A DNA stretch of 23,127 bases from JAYFNU01 sp964622315 (GCA_964622315.1 CAZUOY010000024.1:1-23127); one strand, 5' to 3'. Counted from the stretch's first letter, positions 6,962 to 13,981 are shown. A program made the numbers and translations. The notes: generated from the sequence alone by a model not told the origin.

Positions 6962-7843
6962 ATGAAGGAAAATAATCTTTTAGAAAAAACATTAAAAATT
7001 GCTGACGAAAGAGGTTACGCAGAGGCCTGCGAGTTTCTATTAAAGGAAAAGGGCAGTCTTGAAGAAGATAGCCCGTCAGTATATTACTATTTAATCTGTC
7101 TGTTTGCGGGCTGTAACAAAACGGACGAGGCGATGAAGTGGGTGAAGGCAGCGGACGCTCGCGGCTGGTGGTTCAGGCGCGATGCGCTTGACGACGACCT
7201 TCTGCCGCTTGCGGGAATAGAGGAATATAAAAGCTTTTTGCTGAACTGCGAGCAAAGAGAGGACAACGCGCTAAGAGAGTGCAAAGTGCTTTGTACCTTT
7301 AATAAGAAGCGGAAGAACAAGCTTGCCCTATGCCTTCACGGAAACGGACAGAACGCTGAAATCGCGCTTTCTGATTGGAAGAGTCTATTCGGAAAAGAGT
7401 GGCAGCTTGAGGCTTTGCAATCCGCGCGTCCGGATTCTTTCGGACGTTTTCGCTGGGAGGATAACGACGAGGATTGGCGGGCACTTTTGAAGGCCGACGA
7501 ACAGCTGCCTCTTGCCGATTTTGACGAGACGGCGCTTGCTGGCTTTTCGGCGGGGTGCAATATGATACTAAGGGCGCTTACGCTATCAAAGCTTAGCGTC
7601 AAAAGGATTTTTCTTCAGTCGCCGTGGATACCGTTTTTTGAGAAGAACGAGCAGGCGGTTACGGCGGCAATAAAGGAGAAGGCTGTAAGCGTATACATTG
7701 CTTGCGGCACCGAGGACGAGGACTGCAAGGAGCACGCGGAAAGATTGTATTCGGCGCTGTGCCGTGAGGGAGCGGCGGCGAGTCTAATTTGGCAAAAGGG
7801 GAATATGCACGGTTTCCCCGAGAACGGCGAAAGAGTAATATAA
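6962..7843 (+). CDS. Alpha/beta hydrolase with helical N-terminal domain
   Basis: A 293-residue protein. Residues 1-110 are helical and TPR-like (ERGYAEACEFLL, YLICLFAGCNKTDEAMKWV, then a 'GWWFRRDAL..D..L' segment). Residues about 118-290 form an alpha/beta-hydrolase core: LALCLHGNGQN (oxyanion-side loop, about 121-131), nucleophile elbow AGFSAG with Ser196, the strand VSVYIACGTEDED with candidate acid about 251-254, and NMHGFP with His283. These are the triad in the expected order for an esterase/phospholipase-carboxylesterase-like enzyme. No signal peptide is present, so it acts in the cytoplasm. SD AGGAG lies 5 nt before the ATG. It sits in a tight run HxlR - hydrolase - Fpg/Nei-like - rsgA (gaps of 15, 19 and 14 nt). 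Substrate unknown. Confidence 0.8.
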   Translation: MKENNLLEKTLKIADERGYAEACEFLLKEKGSLEEDSPSVYYYLICLFAGCNKTDEAMKWVKAADARGWWFRRDALDDDLLPLAGIEEYKSFLLNCEQREDNALRECKVLCTFNKKRKNKLALCLHGNGQNAEIALSDWKSLFGKEWQLEALQSARPDSFGRFRWEDNDEDWRALLKADEQLPLADFDETALAGFSAGCNMILRALTLSKLSVKRIFLQSPWIPFFEKNEQAVTAAIKEKAVSVYIACGTEDEDCKEHAERLYSALCREGAAASLIWQKGNMHGFPENGERVI

Positions 7844-7862
7844 CTATTAAGGAGAGGTTTTT

Positions 7863-8681
7863 ATGCTTGAACTGCCGGAGGTATTGGCTTTTTCTAAACA
7901 GCTTAACGAGAGCGTTAAAAACAAAATGGTTGAACGGGTGCTTCCGCCGACTAAGCCGCATAAGTTTTGCTGGTTCAGCGGCGACGCGGCTGGCTATGAC
8001 GAAAAGCTGAGGGGTGGTCGTTTTATCGCCGCTGAGGGGTTCGGAATATATTTGGAGCTTAGCTTCAGTAACGGTATGAAGCTCGCTGTAAACGACGGCG
8101 TAAATATCCGTCTTTCTACTGACATACCTAAGGATTATCAGCTTCTTATCAGCTTCACCGACGGCACGGCGCTTGTTTTCACCGTTGCTATGTACGGTGG
8201 AATAATGCTTCACGCGGGTGATTACGACAACGAGTACTACCTAAAGAGCCGCACTTACATCTCACCGTTCACTAAGGAGTTTGACGAACGGTATGAAAGG
8301 GTTCTGGCTGAGAGTAAGCCGAGCTTAAGTGCGAAGGCTCTTATTGCGACCGAGCAGCGTTTTCCGGGAATAGGCAACGGAACAGCGCAGGACATACTAT
8401 TCGCGGCGGGGCTGCACCCTAAAAGGAAGCTTTCCACGCTCAGCGCCGCTGACAGAGCGCGGCTTCTAAGTTCAATAAAGACTGTACTTTCCAGTATGGC
8501 CGAAAGGGGCGGGCGCGACACCGAAAAGGACCTTTACGGAAGGGCGGGCGGCTATGTGACGAGAATGTCGAAGAACTCGCTTCTTTGCGGCTGTTCTGCC
8601 TGTGGTGGACCGGTGACGAAGGAGGCATACCTCGGCGGTTCGGTTTACTACTGCGAGCATTGCCAGCCACTCGTTAAATAA
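7863..8681 (+). CDS. Fpg/Nei-family DNA glycosylase-like protein with altered N terminus
   Basis: A 272-residue Fpg/Nei (MutM/endonuclease VIII) family member, a base-excision repair enzyme class. Seen: N-terminal MLELPEV; H2TH region SAKALIATEQRFPGIGNG and ILFAAGLHPKRKL (about 157-190); GGRDTEKDLYG; and a C-terminal zinc finger with Cys244, Cys247, Cys264 and Cys267. Canonical Fpg starts MPELPEV, and the exposed Pro is the catalytic nucleophile; here it is Leu. The hairpin Lys of Fpg is also not evident (GFGIYLEL at about 59-66). A clostridial subgroup with MxELPE starts is known to be annotated as endonuclease VIII, so this is probably a family branch rather than a mutation, but its activity is uncertain. 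SD GGAG before ATG 7863. Probably cotranscribed with the hydrolase and rsgA. Confidence 0.85.
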   Translation: MLELPEVLAFSKQLNESVKNKMVERVLPPTKPHKFCWFSGDAAGYDEKLRGGRFIAAEGFGIYLELSFSNGMKLAVNDGVNIRLSTDIPKDYQLLISFTDGTALVFTVAMYGGIMLHAGDYDNEYYLKSRTYISPFTKEFDERYERVLAESKPSLSAKALIATEQRFPGIGNGTAQDILFAAGLHPKRKLSTLSAADRARLLSSIKTVLSSMAERGGRDTEKDLYGRAGGYVTRMSKNSLLCGCSACGGPVTKEAYLGGSVYYCEHCQPLVK

Positions 8682-8695
8682 TTAGGGAGAAACAG

Positions 8696-9736
8696 ATGGA
8701 TTTCACTTTATACGGCTGGACGCCGCGCTTACAGTACCTCGCGGACGAGGCGGGTGGCGGTGTTCCCGCGAGAATTATTTCTCAGGACAAGGGGCTTTAC
8801 CGTGTGGTGAGCGAGGCGGGCGAGCTTTCGGCGTCGGTTTCGGGCGCGTTTCGCTTTCACGCGAGCGTGATAACAGATTACCCCGCTGTGGGCGATTTTG
8901 TTCTGTTAGACGTAAGCGGCGGTCTTGGTGTTATTAAGGCGGTTCTGCCCCGTGCGAGCGTGTTTATACGCAAGGCGTCGGGTACAGCGCATGAGGAACA
9001 GGTTGTGGCGGCAAACGTAGACACGGTGTTCCTTTGCATGGCGCTTAACAACGATTTTAACCTGCGGCGACTTGAAAGATATCTTTCCGTTGCGTGGGAG
9101 AGCGGCGCTATGCCTGTGGTCGCGCTGACAAAAGCCGACCTTTGCGAGGGGCTGGAAGCGCGGCGGCGCGAGGCGGAAAGCATTTCTATGGGTGCGGACC
9201 TGCTGATAACCTCGGCGCTTGAAAGCGACGGGCTTTCTCAGATTAAGCCATATTTACGAGAGGGAAAAACTGCGGCGTTTTTAGGCTCGTCAGGGGTAGG
9301 AAAATCCACCCTCATAAACAGATTATTAGGCGAGGAAAAGCAGGAGACTAATGGGCTTAGAAACGACGACAAGGGTCGCCACACCACCACGAAAAGAGAG
9401 CTTTTACTTCTTCCCACTGGCGGCTTGGTAATTGACACGCCCGGAATGCGCGAGCTTGGTATGTGGGACGCGACAGGCGGCGTGGAAAGGGCGTTTTCGG
9501 ATATCACCGAGCTTGCCGCAAGCTGTCGCTTCGGTGATTGCACCCATACAGGCGAACCCGGGTGCGCCGTAAGGGCGGCTATAGACGCGGGCGAGCTCAG
9601 CGAGGAGCGCTTCGCGTCCTACCGAAAGCTTCAAGCGGAGAACGCAAAGACTAAGGATTTTGCGTCATACCTTCAGACAAAGGAAAAGAAGATGAAGGAT
9701 ATAGCCAAACAAAACAAGCTAAACCAAAAGAAATAA
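8696..9736 (+). CDS. rsgA: Ribosome small-subunit-dependent GTPase A
   Basis: A 346-residue circularly permuted GTPase that acts in late 30S maturation and decoding-centre checking. Parts: OB fold about 22-90; permuted G domain with G4 TKAD (145-148) preceding G1 GSSGVGKST (197-205), G2 region GRHTTT (227-232) and G3 DTPG (247-250); a C-terminal zinc motif Cys277, Cys282, His284, Cys290; and a Lys-rich tail. The order G4-G1-G2-G3 and the zinc knuckle identify the family with certainty. SD GGGAG before the ATG. Last gene of the HxlR-hydrolase-Nei-like run; a shared terminator follows, facing the racemase gene. Confidence 0.96.
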   Translation: MDFTLYGWTPRLQYLADEAGGGVPARIISQDKGLYRVVSEAGELSASVSGAFRFHASVITDYPAVGDFVLLDVSGGLGVIKAVLPRASVFIRKASGTAHEEQVVAANVDTVFLCMALNNDFNLRRLERYLSVAWESGAMPVVALTKADLCEGLEARRREAESISMGADLLITSALESDGLSQIKPYLREGKTAAFLGSSGVGKSTLINRLLGEEKQETNGLRNDDKGRHTTTKRELLLLPTGGLVIDTPGMRELGMWDATGGVERAFSDITELAASCRFGDCTHTGEPGCAVRAAIDAGELSEERFASYRKLQAENAKTKDFASYLQTKEKKMKDIAKQNKLNQKK

Positions 9737-9768
9737 AAGGGCCGGACATTTCGTCCGACCCTTTTTTT
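9736..9768. terminator. Bidirectional terminator between rsgA and racemase gene
   Basis: AAAGGG-C-CGGAC (9736-9747) pairs with GTCCG-A-CCCTTT (9753-9764) with one mismatch and loop ATTTC, then a T-run. Works for rsgA (+); the A-tract on the other side fits the minus-strand gene. Confidence 0.82.
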
Positions 9769-10456
9769 ATCTGTTTTCTAACATGTATTTTGCGATAGCG
9801 TCGATATGCACAGCGGCGGTGTTTACCGTGGGCACGGTAAGGTCGCCTTCCTTAATCATTAGCGGAATTTCGGTACAGCCGAGAACCACGCAGTCAGCCT
9901 TCTCTTTTGTAATGTATCCTTCCGCCGCCGCGACCATTTTTGCTTTGTCCTCGGGGTCAACTATCCCATTTTCAAGCTTCGGGAAGATGAAGGAGTGTAT
10001 TAGCGCTATGTCTTCCTCGTTCGGCGTTATGGCGGTAATACCGTATCTTTCGAGAGCGGTGGAATAAAGCCCGCTTTTCATTGTAAACGCCGTGCCGAGG
10101 ATAAGCGCACGTTTGAATTTGTTGCTTGAGATATATTTGCAGGTTTCGTCCACTATACTTAACAGTGGAAGCGGCGAGCGACTTGTTAGCTCGTCAAAAA
10201 CAATGTGCGGCGTATTTGATGCCATTGCCGCCGCCGTTGCGCCCGCGTTTTTTAGGTTTTCGATAGACGAGAGAAGAAGGGAAACCACAGCTTCGTTATC
10301 ACCCGTGGAAAGAAGACCTGTCATGGCGTACATATCAATGCTGTCAATAACGAGCGGGGCGCAGTTTCCCGTCGCCTCATAGAACTTTTTTGTTAAGCCG
10401 TCATAGTAATCTAACGTTGAGGCGGGGCCTATGCCGCCGACAATTCCGAACTTCAT
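9767..10456 (-). CDS. Aspartate/glutamate racemase-family protein
   Basis: A 229-residue protein of the PLP-independent Asp/Glu racemase superfamily. Seen: MKFGIVGGIGPASTLDYYDG at the N terminus; MASNTPH around residue 80; and VVLGCTEIPLMI with Cys194. These enzymes use two opposed thiols for racemisation. The second Cys is present, but the first position, Cys in typical aspartate racemases and Thr in E. coli YgeA, is Ser80 here. It may therefore be a one-sided, stereo-restricted or non-canonical family member. The frame extends upstream to 10537, but AGGAG lies 8 nt before the ATG at 10456, which is chosen. Divergent from citrate synthase. Product D-Asp or D-Glu for peptidoglycan is plausible but not shown. 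Confidence 0.85.
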   Translation of the reverse strand: MKFGIVGGIGPASTLDYYDGLTKKFYEATGNCAPLVIDSIDMYAMTGLLSTGDNEAVVSLLLSSIENLKNAGATAAAMASNTPHIVFDELTSRSPLPLLSIVDETCKYISSNKFKRALILGTAFTMKSGLYSTALERYGITAITPNEEDIALIHSFIFPKLENGIVDPEDKAKMVAAAEGYITKEKADCVVLGCTEIPLMIKEGDLTVPTVNTAAVHIDAIAKYMLENR

Positions 10457-10484
10457 TCTTATCACTCCTGATTCGTTTTCCTGA

Positions 10485-10513
10485 ATTATAGCGTGTTTTT
10501 GAAAAAGCCGCAA
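10485..10513 (-). promoter_or_regulatory. Promoter of the racemase-family gene
   Basis: On the minus strand TTGCGG (10513-10508), 17 nt spacer, perfect TATAAT (10490-10485), about 30 nt upstream of ATG 10456. Confidence 0.6.
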
Positions 10514-10524
10514 CAGCCGTACAT

Positions 10525-10535
10525 TAACAGTTAAC
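10525..10535. promoter_or_regulatory. Short palindrome between the two divergent promoters
   Basis: TTAAC-A-GTTAA, a perfect 11 bp palindrome between the racemase and citrate synthase promoters. A regulator site is possible; no factor can be named. Confidence 0.25.
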
Positions 10536-10565
10536 ATCTTTGTGTTATGCTTTCTTCATTGCCGT

Positions 10566-10595
10566 TTGACGTATGGCAGGTTTTTTTGGTACAAT
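10566..10595 (+). promoter_or_regulatory. Promoter of citrate synthase gene
   Basis: TTGACG (10566-10571), 18 nt spacer, TACAAT (10590-10595). It overlaps the first codons of the long frame starting at 10573, supporting the start at 10627. Confidence 0.6.
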
Positions 10596-10626
10596 TATGC
10601 TATTGTTTTTGAAAGGGGGACTGAAT

Positions 10627-11994
10627 ATGCTGAAGCGCAACTATTCTGAGATTACGCCCGAAATATTAAATCTTTCGGAACGCTGTAACGCCGAGGGTGA
10701 GATTAACAAGGAGCTCTATGCGAAATATAACGTCAACCGCGGGCTTCGAGACCAGAACGGAAAGGGAATCCTAACCGGGCTTACCGAGATTTCGGAGATA
10801 CACGCGAAGAACCTTGTAAAGGGCGAGGAGGTCCCCTGCGAAGGCGAGTTATTCTACAGAGGATACAATGTAAAGGGGCTTGTTGGAGGCTTCGTTAACG
10901 ACGGAAGGCAGGGCTTTGAGGAGATTATCTATCTTCTTCTTACGGGCGAACTTCCAACATCGGAGCAGCTTGACGAATTTAAAAAGATTCTTTCCAGCTA
11001 CCGCTCGCTTCCCAACTCCTTTGTAAGAGATATAATTATGAAAGCGCCGAGCTCGAATATGATGAATTCGCTCGCGCGCAGTGTTCTGTCCTTTTATTCT
11101 TACGACACCAACCCCGACGACACAAGCCTTCCGAACGTTTTGCGCCAATGTCTACAGCTGATATCCATCTTCCCCATGCTTGCCGTGTATGGCTATCAGG
11201 CTTACGATTATTATTTAAAAAAGAGCACGAGCTTTTTTATTCATAACCCAAAGCCCGAGCTTTCAACTGCGGAAAACCTATTATATATGCTTCGTCTTGA
11301 CGGCAGCTATACGCCTCTTGAGGCAAGGCTTCTTGACCTTTCGCTTATCGTTCACGCCGAGCACGGCGGCGGCAATAATTCCTCGTTTACCACCCATGTT
11401 GTCACCTCGTCCGGCACAGATACCTATTCCGCGGTTGCCGCGGCGCTTGGCTCATTAAAGGGGCCGAAGCACGGCGGAGCGAACATCAAGGTTTGCGAAA
11501 TGGTGAAGGACATAAAGAAGAACGTTCACGACTGGACGGACGACGAGGAGGTAAGCGCGTACCTTGCGAGGATTCTTCACAAGGAGGCGTTCGACAACTC
11601 GGGGCTTATTTACGGAATAGGCCACGCTGTTTATTCTGTAAGCGACCCGCGTGCCGAGATATTCAAAAGCTTCGTCGGAATGCTCGCAAAGGAGAAGCAC
11701 CGCGAGAAGGAATACGCGCTGTATGAAACGATTGAGCGACTCGCACCGCAGGTTATTTCGCGCGAGAGACAGATGTTTAAGGGGGTCAGTGCGAACGTTG
11801 ACTTTTTCAGCGGCTTCGCTTATCAGATGCTCGGGCTTCCCGAGGAGCTGTTCACCCCGATTTTCGCCGTCGCGCGTATTGCGGGCTGGAGCGCACACAG
11901 ACTTGAGGAGCTAATTAACGGCAACAAGATAATTCGTCCCGCCTACCTCTCGGTGCTGCCGCGGCGCGAATATAGGAATATAAACGAAAGATAA
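10627..11994 (+). CDS. gltA: Citrate synthase
   Basis: A 455-residue citrate/2-methylcitrate synthase that condenses oxaloacetate with acetyl-CoA. The catalytic set is in place: HAEHGGGNNSSF (about 243-254), LKGPKHGGAN with His282, GIGHAVYSVSDPRAE with His333 and Arg342, and ANVDFFSGFAYQMLGLP with catalytic Asp392, followed by FAVARIAGWSAHRLEE. It belongs to the longer clostridial form (about 450 residues) with an N-terminal extension before the usual 'GEELFYRGY' region. In anaerobes it generally feeds glutamate synthesis by an incomplete TCA branch. The frame runs back to 10573, but the -10 box lies there; AAAGGGGGA ahead of ATG 10627 decides the start. A strong terminator follows. Confidence 0.95.
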   Translation: MLKRNYSEITPEILNLSERCNAEGEINKELYAKYNVNRGLRDQNGKGILTGLTEISEIHAKNLVKGEEVPCEGELFYRGYNVKGLVGGFVNDGRQGFEEIIYLLLTGELPTSEQLDEFKKILSSYRSLPNSFVRDIIMKAPSSNMMNSLARSVLSFYSYDTNPDDTSLPNVLRQCLQLISIFPMLAVYGYQAYDYYLKKSTSFFIHNPKPELSTAENLLYMLRLDGSYTPLEARLLDLSLIVHAEHGGGNNSSFTTHVVTSSGTDTYSAVAAALGSLKGPKHGGANIKVCEMVKDIKKNVHDWTDDEEVSAYLARILHKEAFDNSGLIYGIGHAVYSVSDPRAEIFKSFVGMLAKEKHREKEYALYETIERLAPQVISRERQMFKGVSANVDFFSGFAYQMLGLPEELFTPIFAVARIAGWSAHRLEELINGNKIIRPAYLSVLPRREYRNINER

Positions 11995-11998
11995 TGTG

Positions 11999-12024
11999 AA
12001 GCCCGCGTTACGCGGGCTTTGCTT
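11999..12024 (+). terminator. Terminator of gltA
   Basis: Perfect 9 bp stem AAGCCCGCG (11999-12007)/CGCGGGCTT (12011-12019) with TTA loop, then TGCTTCTTT. Confidence 0.85.
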
Positions 12025-12026
12025 CT

Positions 12027-12055
12027 TTGCTTGATTGATGAAGCGAGGGTGTAAT
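12027..12055 (+). promoter_or_regulatory. Weak promoter candidate for the intergenic RNA
   Basis: TTGCTT (12027-12032), 17 nt, TGTAAT (12050-12055). It would start transcription just at or after the left arm of the closing helix described for the RNA (12060-12066). Box matches are modest. Confidence 0.3.
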
Positions 12056-12057
12056 TA

Positions 12058-12205
12058 AACTAAATTCACGGAGAAAGCTTTGATAACCTACGAAAGACGT
12101 CGGTTGCGTAGAGACGACGGAAATAAGCCGTTCGACATACAGATGGATTATTTGATTTAGCTCGGCAAAATTCTTATCAGCTAATTGATAACAGCAAACG
12201 TATAT
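12058..12205 (+). ncRNA. Candidate structured RNA in a gene-free stretch
   Basis: Gap of about 320 nt between gltA and the next gene without a credible reading frame. A long-range helix is possible: CTAAATT (12060-12066) with GATTTAG (12154-12160, one G-T). Inside it CTACG (12088-12092)/CGTAG (12107-12111) and CGTCG (12098-12102)/CGACG (12115-12119) interlock as an H-type pseudoknot with loops of 5, 4 and 3 nt; an alternative simple hairpin uses AACC (12085-12088)/GGTT (12102-12105). CGACGG (12115-12120) can also pair with CCGTTCG (12128-12134). TTATCA (12174-12179) can pair with either of two TGATAA copies (about 12081 and 12186). I do not recognise the family; a covariance search, including the raiA motif and other clostridial RNAs, is the test. 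Confidence 0.4.
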
Positions 12206-12213
12206 GGTATAAT
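12185..12213 (+). promoter_or_regulatory. Strong sigma-A promoter upstream of the helical-repeat gene
   Basis: TTGATA (12185-12190), 17 nt, perfect TATAAT (12208-12213). Leaves a leader of about 120 nt before GTG 12339, containing hairpin GGCA-CAAGA-TGCC (12237-12249) and the terminator-like hairpin. Confidence 0.72.
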
Positions 12214-12281
12214 TGAAAGGCTAAAACATTATAGATGGCACAAGATGCCTGTTCCGACATAACTACGTTTAAGCATTTAGT

Positions 12282-12320
12282 AAGCGGTAACCGGCTAATC
12301 GGTTGCCGCTTTATTAGTTT
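12282..12320 (+). terminator. Terminator-like hairpin in the leader (possible attenuator)
   Basis: 12 bp stem AAGCGGTAACCG (12282-12293)/CGGTTGCCGCTT (12300-12311), loop GCTAAT, with an interrupted T tail (TTTATTAGTTT). It lies 20 nt before the SD GGGAGGG of the next gene, so it either ends the upstream RNA or attenuates the gene. Loop CTAAT can also pair with ATTAG (12313-12317). Confidence 0.55.
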
Positions 12321-12338
12321 CTATAGGGAGGGAAGTTT

Positions 12339-13223
12339 GTGACAGCCGAAGTGAAACGGCTAAACGAGCGTATAGAAGAATGCATCGCAAGCTCCGACTA
12401 TGACGGTGCTAAGAGGTTTGTTGACGAGGCGTTGAAGATAGACGCTTCTGATTTTTACGCTTTGTTGATTAACGCAAAAATTGAGTGCTCGAAGGATGAC
12501 GATAAGAGCATTCTAAAGTCCATAGAGAGTTATAGGAAGGCTCTCGCTTGCAAGGAGGCTTCAAAGGAGGACAACCTCACCCGAATACGCGCGGGCTTAC
12601 ATAAGGCTATTGTTTCAGCTCTGTTCGCCGCGTGCAACGAAATGTTAGGACAAAACGGCTTTGAGGCATATACGCGTCAGAAGCATTTTCTCTCCTTTTC
12701 TGAAACGCTTGAGAAGGCGATTGAGAACGCTTGCGATAACAGCGTGCTTTCCTCTCAGGAGGTGCTGAAAAGTATGCCTATGCTTTTGCAGAAATCAGCG
12801 ACATATATGAGAAACACACTCACCAAGCGCGCTGAAAGCTCAATGGAATGGCTGACTGAGGGCTCTCAGTATGAGGACTACAAAAAGAGTATCGACGCTT
12901 GCATACAGATAGTGGATTACTCAATATCGAGGGAATCCGACACCGCACGCAAGGTTAGAGGCTATGAAAAGATAATAATGTGGCTTGACGCACGCGCTTT
13001 TTCGGCAACTAACGAGCCGACAGAGAACGCAAGCACCGGCGACACTCAATACAGCTTGATTGAAACGCTTTCCAATCCCGAGATGGAACAACTAAGCGTG
13101 CAACGCACGGAATATGTAGGTGCGCTGGAGGTTCAGAAATATATTCAAGCGCTTGAGCTTTTAAAGGAGCGCAGCTCGCAGATAGGCGAGGAAGCGTTTA
13201 TTGAGGAAGAAAACGAAGCATAA
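12339..13223 (+). CDS. Helical-repeat (TPR-like) protein, unknown function
   Basis: A 294-residue soluble, almost entirely helical protein. Residues about 3-75 look like one or two tetratricopeptide-like repeats (ECIASSDYDGAKRFVDEALKI, then 'FYALLINAKIEC' and 'SIESYRKALACKE'). The middle and C-terminal parts are charged, Glu/Lys-rich helices without a motif I recognise; the end is very acidic (EEAFIEEENEA). No signal peptide or TM segment. Start is GTG 12339 with SD GGGAGGG 6 nt upstream. It is a single-gene unit: own promoter and hairpin leader, strong terminator after. The leader region ahead of it is unusual, so the function may relate to whatever that RNA senses, but this is speculation. 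Confidence 0.7.
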   Translation: MTAEVKRLNERIEECIASSDYDGAKRFVDEALKIDASDFYALLINAKIECSKDDDKSILKSIESYRKALACKEASKEDNLTRIRAGLHKAIVSALFAACNEMLGQNGFEAYTRQKHFLSFSETLEKAIENACDNSVLSSQEVLKSMPMLLQKSATYMRNTLTKRAESSMEWLTEGSQYEDYKKSIDACIQIVDYSISRESDTARKVRGYEKIIMWLDARAFSATNEPTENASTGDTQYSLIETLSNPEMEQLSVQRTEYVGALEVQKYIQALELLKERSSQIGEEAFIEEENEA

Positions 13224-13226
13224 AGA

Positions 13227-13255
13227 AAAACGACGGTACATAGTACCGTCGTTTT
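13227..13255. terminator. Bidirectional terminator
   Basis: Perfect 13 bp stem AAAACGACGGTAC (13227-13239)/GTACCGTCGTTTT (13243-13255), loop ATA. Shared by the converging genes at 12339 (+) and 13264 (-). Confidence 0.85.
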
Positions 13256-13263
13256 ATGTTGCG

Positions 13264-13758
13264 TCAATTAAATTCGTCAGTTTTTTGCTCATCGTAAATC
13301 GGTATAATAAAATTCGCACCGTGCCTTGATTTAACCACAAAAACCGAATCGTTCGGCATAATGACAGGGTGTTTGCGAATCGGCTGAATATACTGATTGA
13401 TTAAGCTTTTGTGTATATCTTCAAAGTAGACGTTAAACACATACCCCGAGTATTTTCCGCGATAAACGCGGGTTTTCTTTGAGATTCTTCCGTAGCGGCA
13501 CCCCCGCGGCTTACCCGCATAGATATATACCCACTCCGCAAAGCAGGACAGGACAAGCGTCGAACAGATGAAGAAGCTGCAAAGAAAGGGCTTTGAAGCG
13601 CTTTTATAAAAATCGACACAGGCGATAACAATCAAAGGCAGAAGCACAAAAAAGACAACAGAGCGAATTATAAGACTTTTTTTACTGAAGTGTCGATAAA
13701 GCGCATGCTCCTTTTCAGTCAGCGGCTGGTATTCAATGTTAACACGCTGCATTTTCAT
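13264..13758 (-). CDS. Small two-TM membrane protein, unknown
   Basis: A 164-residue protein with two membrane helices (about 29-50 and 57-80), flanked by a basic N-terminal region (EKEHALYRHFSKKS) and a C-terminal soluble domain of about 80 residues with beta-strand character (KTRVYRGKYSGYVFNVYFEDI ... DSVFVVKSRHGANFIIPIYD). This layout, two helices then a small PH-like or beta domain, occurs in uncharacterised clostridial YcxB-like or DUF proteins; no firm family is claimed. SD GGGAG lies 8 nt before ATG 13758; ATG 13752 is a weaker alternative. A promoter for it is seen at 13834-13806. Confidence 0.7.
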   Translation of the reverse strand: MKMQRVNIEYQPLTEKEHALYRHFSKKSLIIRSVVFFVLLPLIVIACVDFYKSASKPFLCSFFICSTLVLSCFAEWVYIYAGKPRGCRYGRISKKTRVYRGKYSGYVFNVYFEDIHKSLINQYIQPIRKHPVIMPNDSVFVVKSRHGANFIIPIYDEQKTDEFN

Positions 13759-13805
13759 TCGTTAAGCTCCCAAAGAATTAGTAGAAAATCGAGTATCCAA
13801 AGAAG

Positions 13806-13834
13806 ATTATACAATAAAACAAAAGCAAGAACAA
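13806..13834 (-). promoter_or_regulatory. Promoter of the small membrane protein gene
   Basis: Minus strand TTGTTC (13834-13829), 17 nt, perfect TATAAT (13811-13806). Confidence 0.65.
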
Positions 13835-13860
13835 ATTTAAGGTAAACAGCAACTGCCAAA

Positions 13861-13904
13861 GCACCAAAACAAAAACACCCCGAAGGGTGTTTTTGTTTTG
13901 GTGC
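13861..13904 (-). terminator. Terminator of tRNA-Leu, overlapping the tRNA 3' end
   Basis: Perfect 20 bp inverted repeat (13861-13880 with 13885-13904) around TTCG on the minus strand, rich in T on its 3' arm. It includes the tRNA's own GCACCA end (13904-13899). Confidence 0.8.
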
Positions 13905-13981
13905 GGATGACAGGACTTGAACCTGCACGCCGAGGCAATGGCTCCTAAGACCATCGTGTCTGCCAGTTCCACCACATCCGC
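13899..13981 (-). tRNA. tRNA-Leu (UAG anticodon), CCA encoded
   Basis: Minus strand starts GCGGATG (13981-13975) and ends CATCCGC-A-CCA (13909-13899). It has the long variable arm of leucine tRNAs (TGCCTCGGCGTGC region) and T arm CAGGTTCAAGTCCTG. Anticodon loop CTTAGGA between ATGGT and GCCAT gives anticodon TAG (UAG), reading CUN Leu codons. The encoded CCA runs directly into the left arm of a terminator hairpin. Confidence 0.95.

Noticed and set aside
12220..12338. T-box leader before the helical-repeat gene
   Set aside because: No T-box sequence (TGG-containing antiterminator) or specifier stem is seen.
13778..13975. 65-codon frame over the tRNA-Leu
   Set aside because: It is the tRNA itself plus its terminator read as protein.
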